A program made the position numbers and the translations under genes. Below are positions 40,854 to 41,733 of a stretch of DNA of 41,733 nucleotides, one piece after another. Within the stretch, counting starts at the first letter, position 1. Each line of letters begins with the position of its first letter. This DNA is from Paenibacillus sp. SYP-B3998 (lineage in GTDB: Bacteria > Bacillota > Bacilli > Paenibacillales > NBRC-103111), in the NCBI RefSeq assembly GCF_010820665.1, contig NZ_JAAIKC010000024.1, positions 1 to 41,733 on the forward strand, given 5' to 3'. The notes under the pieces were generated by a model. The model was given only the letters and a program-made list of their open reading frames with translations, ran no database searches and was not told where the DNA came from.

Positions 40854-40888
40854 ATAACTTCCCTGACGTTAGCTGTCAGGGAAGTTAT
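40854..40888 (+). terminator. Hairpin before the DJ-1 family gene (terminator or leader structure)
   Basis: Perfect 14-bp arms ATAACTTCCCTGAC and GTCAGGGAAGTTAT, 7-nt loop. Only a weak A/T tail follows, so it may be a leader hairpin or a weak terminator. Confidence 0.55.
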
Positions 40889-40929
40889 ATTATGATAGGC
40901 TATATCAATTGTGATTGGAGTGTTATTGG

Positions 40930-41562
40930 ATGCAAACAAAAAAAGTTTATCTTTATGTATTTAATACAATGTCAGACTGGGAATATGGATATTTAATTGC
41001 TGAACTAAACTCTGGAAGATATTTCAAAAAAGATTTAGCACCTTTAAAAGTAGTTACAGTAGGAGCTAATAAAGAAATTATTACTACGATGGGAGGACTG
41101 AGCATAAAACCAGATATTACCCTTGAAGAGTGTACTCTTGAGATTAAAGATCTTTTAGTTTTACCTGGAGGGAATACTTGGGGAGAAGATATTCATCAAC
41201 CTATCTTGATAAAAATTGGCGAAGCTTTAAAGCTTGGCACTATTGTTGCTGCAATTTGTGGTGCAACTGTGGGACTAGCGAATATTGGATACCTAGATTC
41301 TAGAAAGCATACAAGCAATAATTTAGAGTATACTAAAATGGTCTGTCCTAATTATAAAGGAGAAAAATTTCATGAGATAGGACCTGCAGTATCTGGTGAG
41401 AATTTGGTTACTGCATCAGGAGTAGCTCCTCTGGAATTTGCGATGGAAGTACTGAAAAAATTAGATGTATTTGCACCAGATACATTGCATTCATGGTATA
41501 ACCTAAATAAGACTCATAAACCTGAATACTTCTTCCAGTTAATGAATTCAATAAATAGATGA
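40930..41562 (+). CDS. DJ-1/PfpI family (class I glutamine amidotransferase-like) protein
   Basis: 210 residues from MQTKKVYLYVF (ATG 40930 with TTGGAGTG nine bases upstream). Fold motifs: LLVLPGGNTWGEDIHQ, the nucleophile elbow VAAICGATVGLANIGYLD with the Cys, and NLVTASGVAPLEFAMEVL. The family includes YdeA-like proteins, stress chaperone-like hydrolases and amidases; substrate unknown. No links to neighbours. AT-richer than the operon genes. Confidence 0.88.
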   Translation: MQTKKVYLYVFNTMSDWEYGYLIAELNSGRYFKKDLAPLKVVTVGANKEIITTMGGLSIKPDITLEECTLEIKDLLVLPGGNTWGEDIHQPILIKIGEALKLGTIVAAICGATVGLANIGYLDSRKHTSNNLEYTKMVCPNYKGEKFHEIGPAVSGENLVTASGVAPLEFAMEVLKKLDVFAPDTLHSWYNLNKTHKPEYFFQLMNSINR

Positions 41563-41681
41563 GCTAAATAAATCAACTTAGCAGCTTTATATTAGTTAAA
41601 ATAATTGAGCTTGTCCCAAAAGTAACAATTAAAGATGTGCGGGACAAATCCAAGCGTTAAAAAAGTTAATAGTTAAACGGA

Positions 41682-41724
41682 AAAGGAGCTAAGCGGCTTG
41701 TATGTGCTTAGCTCCTTTGTTTTT
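41682..41724 (+). terminator. Intrinsic terminator at right edge
   Basis: Perfect 13-bp arms AAAGGAGCTAAGC and GCTTAGCTCCTTT with an 11-nt loop, then a GTTTTT tail. The preceding 41563-41681 has no gene, only a TTGTCCC/GGGACAA inverted repeat. Confidence 0.85.
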
Positions 41725-41733
41725 GGCGTCCAC

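Larger units (their letters stand above)
40626..40929. other. Intergenic region with two symmetric elements
   Basis: No gene seen. It holds a 16-bp palindrome (40785-40800) and a 14-bp perfect hairpin (40854-40888), annotated separately. Confidence 0.6.

Noticed and set aside
41600..41733. Possible insertion sequence end (TTGTCCCAAAAGT-like) at the right edge
   Set aside because: Only a short inverted repeat is visible and no transposase remains; the strong hairpin here is better explained as a terminator.

Overview
The window looks like the chromosome of a spore-forming Gram-positive (Firmicutes) bacterium, probably Paenibacillaceae. The evidence is strong AGGAGG-type ribosome binding sites, frequent TTG and GTG starts, YhbH and SpoVR sporulation genes, Bacillus-type toxin/immunity families (YwqJ/YwqK, YezG, SUKH, Imm22), and moderate GC content with AT-rich accessory genes. 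The genus is an inference. I saw no tRNA, rRNA, CRISPR array or intact transposase.

Region A (about 8.6-31.7 kb, minus strand) is one long gene cluster read from right to left. It starts at a well-formed sigma-A promoter (31671-31700) and encodes what I read as a contractile injection machine of the type VI secretion (T6SS) kind in a monoderm. In order: a 722-residue protein that reads as a fused small and large sheath subunit (TssB-TssC), a small Hcp-like tube protein, a strong intrinsic terminator, a J-domain protein, two FHA proteins, an intact membrane-anchored PP2C phosphatase, a PP2C-like protein lacking its metal-binding Asp residues fused to a TPR domain, two unknown proteins that are baseplate candidates, an Hsp70-like ATPase, a third unknown protein, three membrane or secreted proteins, a short VgrG, two unknown proteins, a DUF4280 (PAAR-like) tip and a second, long VgrG ending in a predicted nuclease. 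WG-repeat and SUFU-like proteins follow as likely immunity genes. A divergent vWA membrane protein and a convergent Ser/Thr kinase (31.9-34.9 kb) complete a kinase/phosphatase/FHA circuit. I did not recognise TssJ/L/M, TssE/F/G/K or ClpV.

Region B (1-8.6 kb, minus strand), downstream of the long VgrG, reads as an archive of spare effector tips. Four C-terminal toxin modules (LHH nuclease, GH-E-type nuclease, YwqJ-like deaminase, GLHEWH-type putative nuclease) lie in tandem, each followed by its immunity gene or genes. Three begin at an identical 20-bp junction whose core also occurs in frame in the long VgrG just before its toxin, as Lys-Gly-Thr-Gly. In those three an in-frame TAG precedes the junction and there is no usable start, so the toxins look silent while the immunity genes keep good ribosome binding sites. 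Further left are two duplicated, 5'-truncated vgrG 3' ends. One carries a DNA/RNA non-specific endonuclease tip with a YezG immunity gene; the other runs off the window.

Region C (35-41.7 kb) is mostly ordinary chromosome: a decayed yhbH fragment, ndk, a small secreted protein, a small hydrophilic protein, yhbH-spoVR, a small unknown ORF, a DJ-1/PfpI family protein and several clear terminators.

Together the genes suggest a phospho-regulated contractile weapon whose toxic tip can be exchanged by recombination with a downstream cassette store. All assignments come from reading the sequence; no database search was possible.
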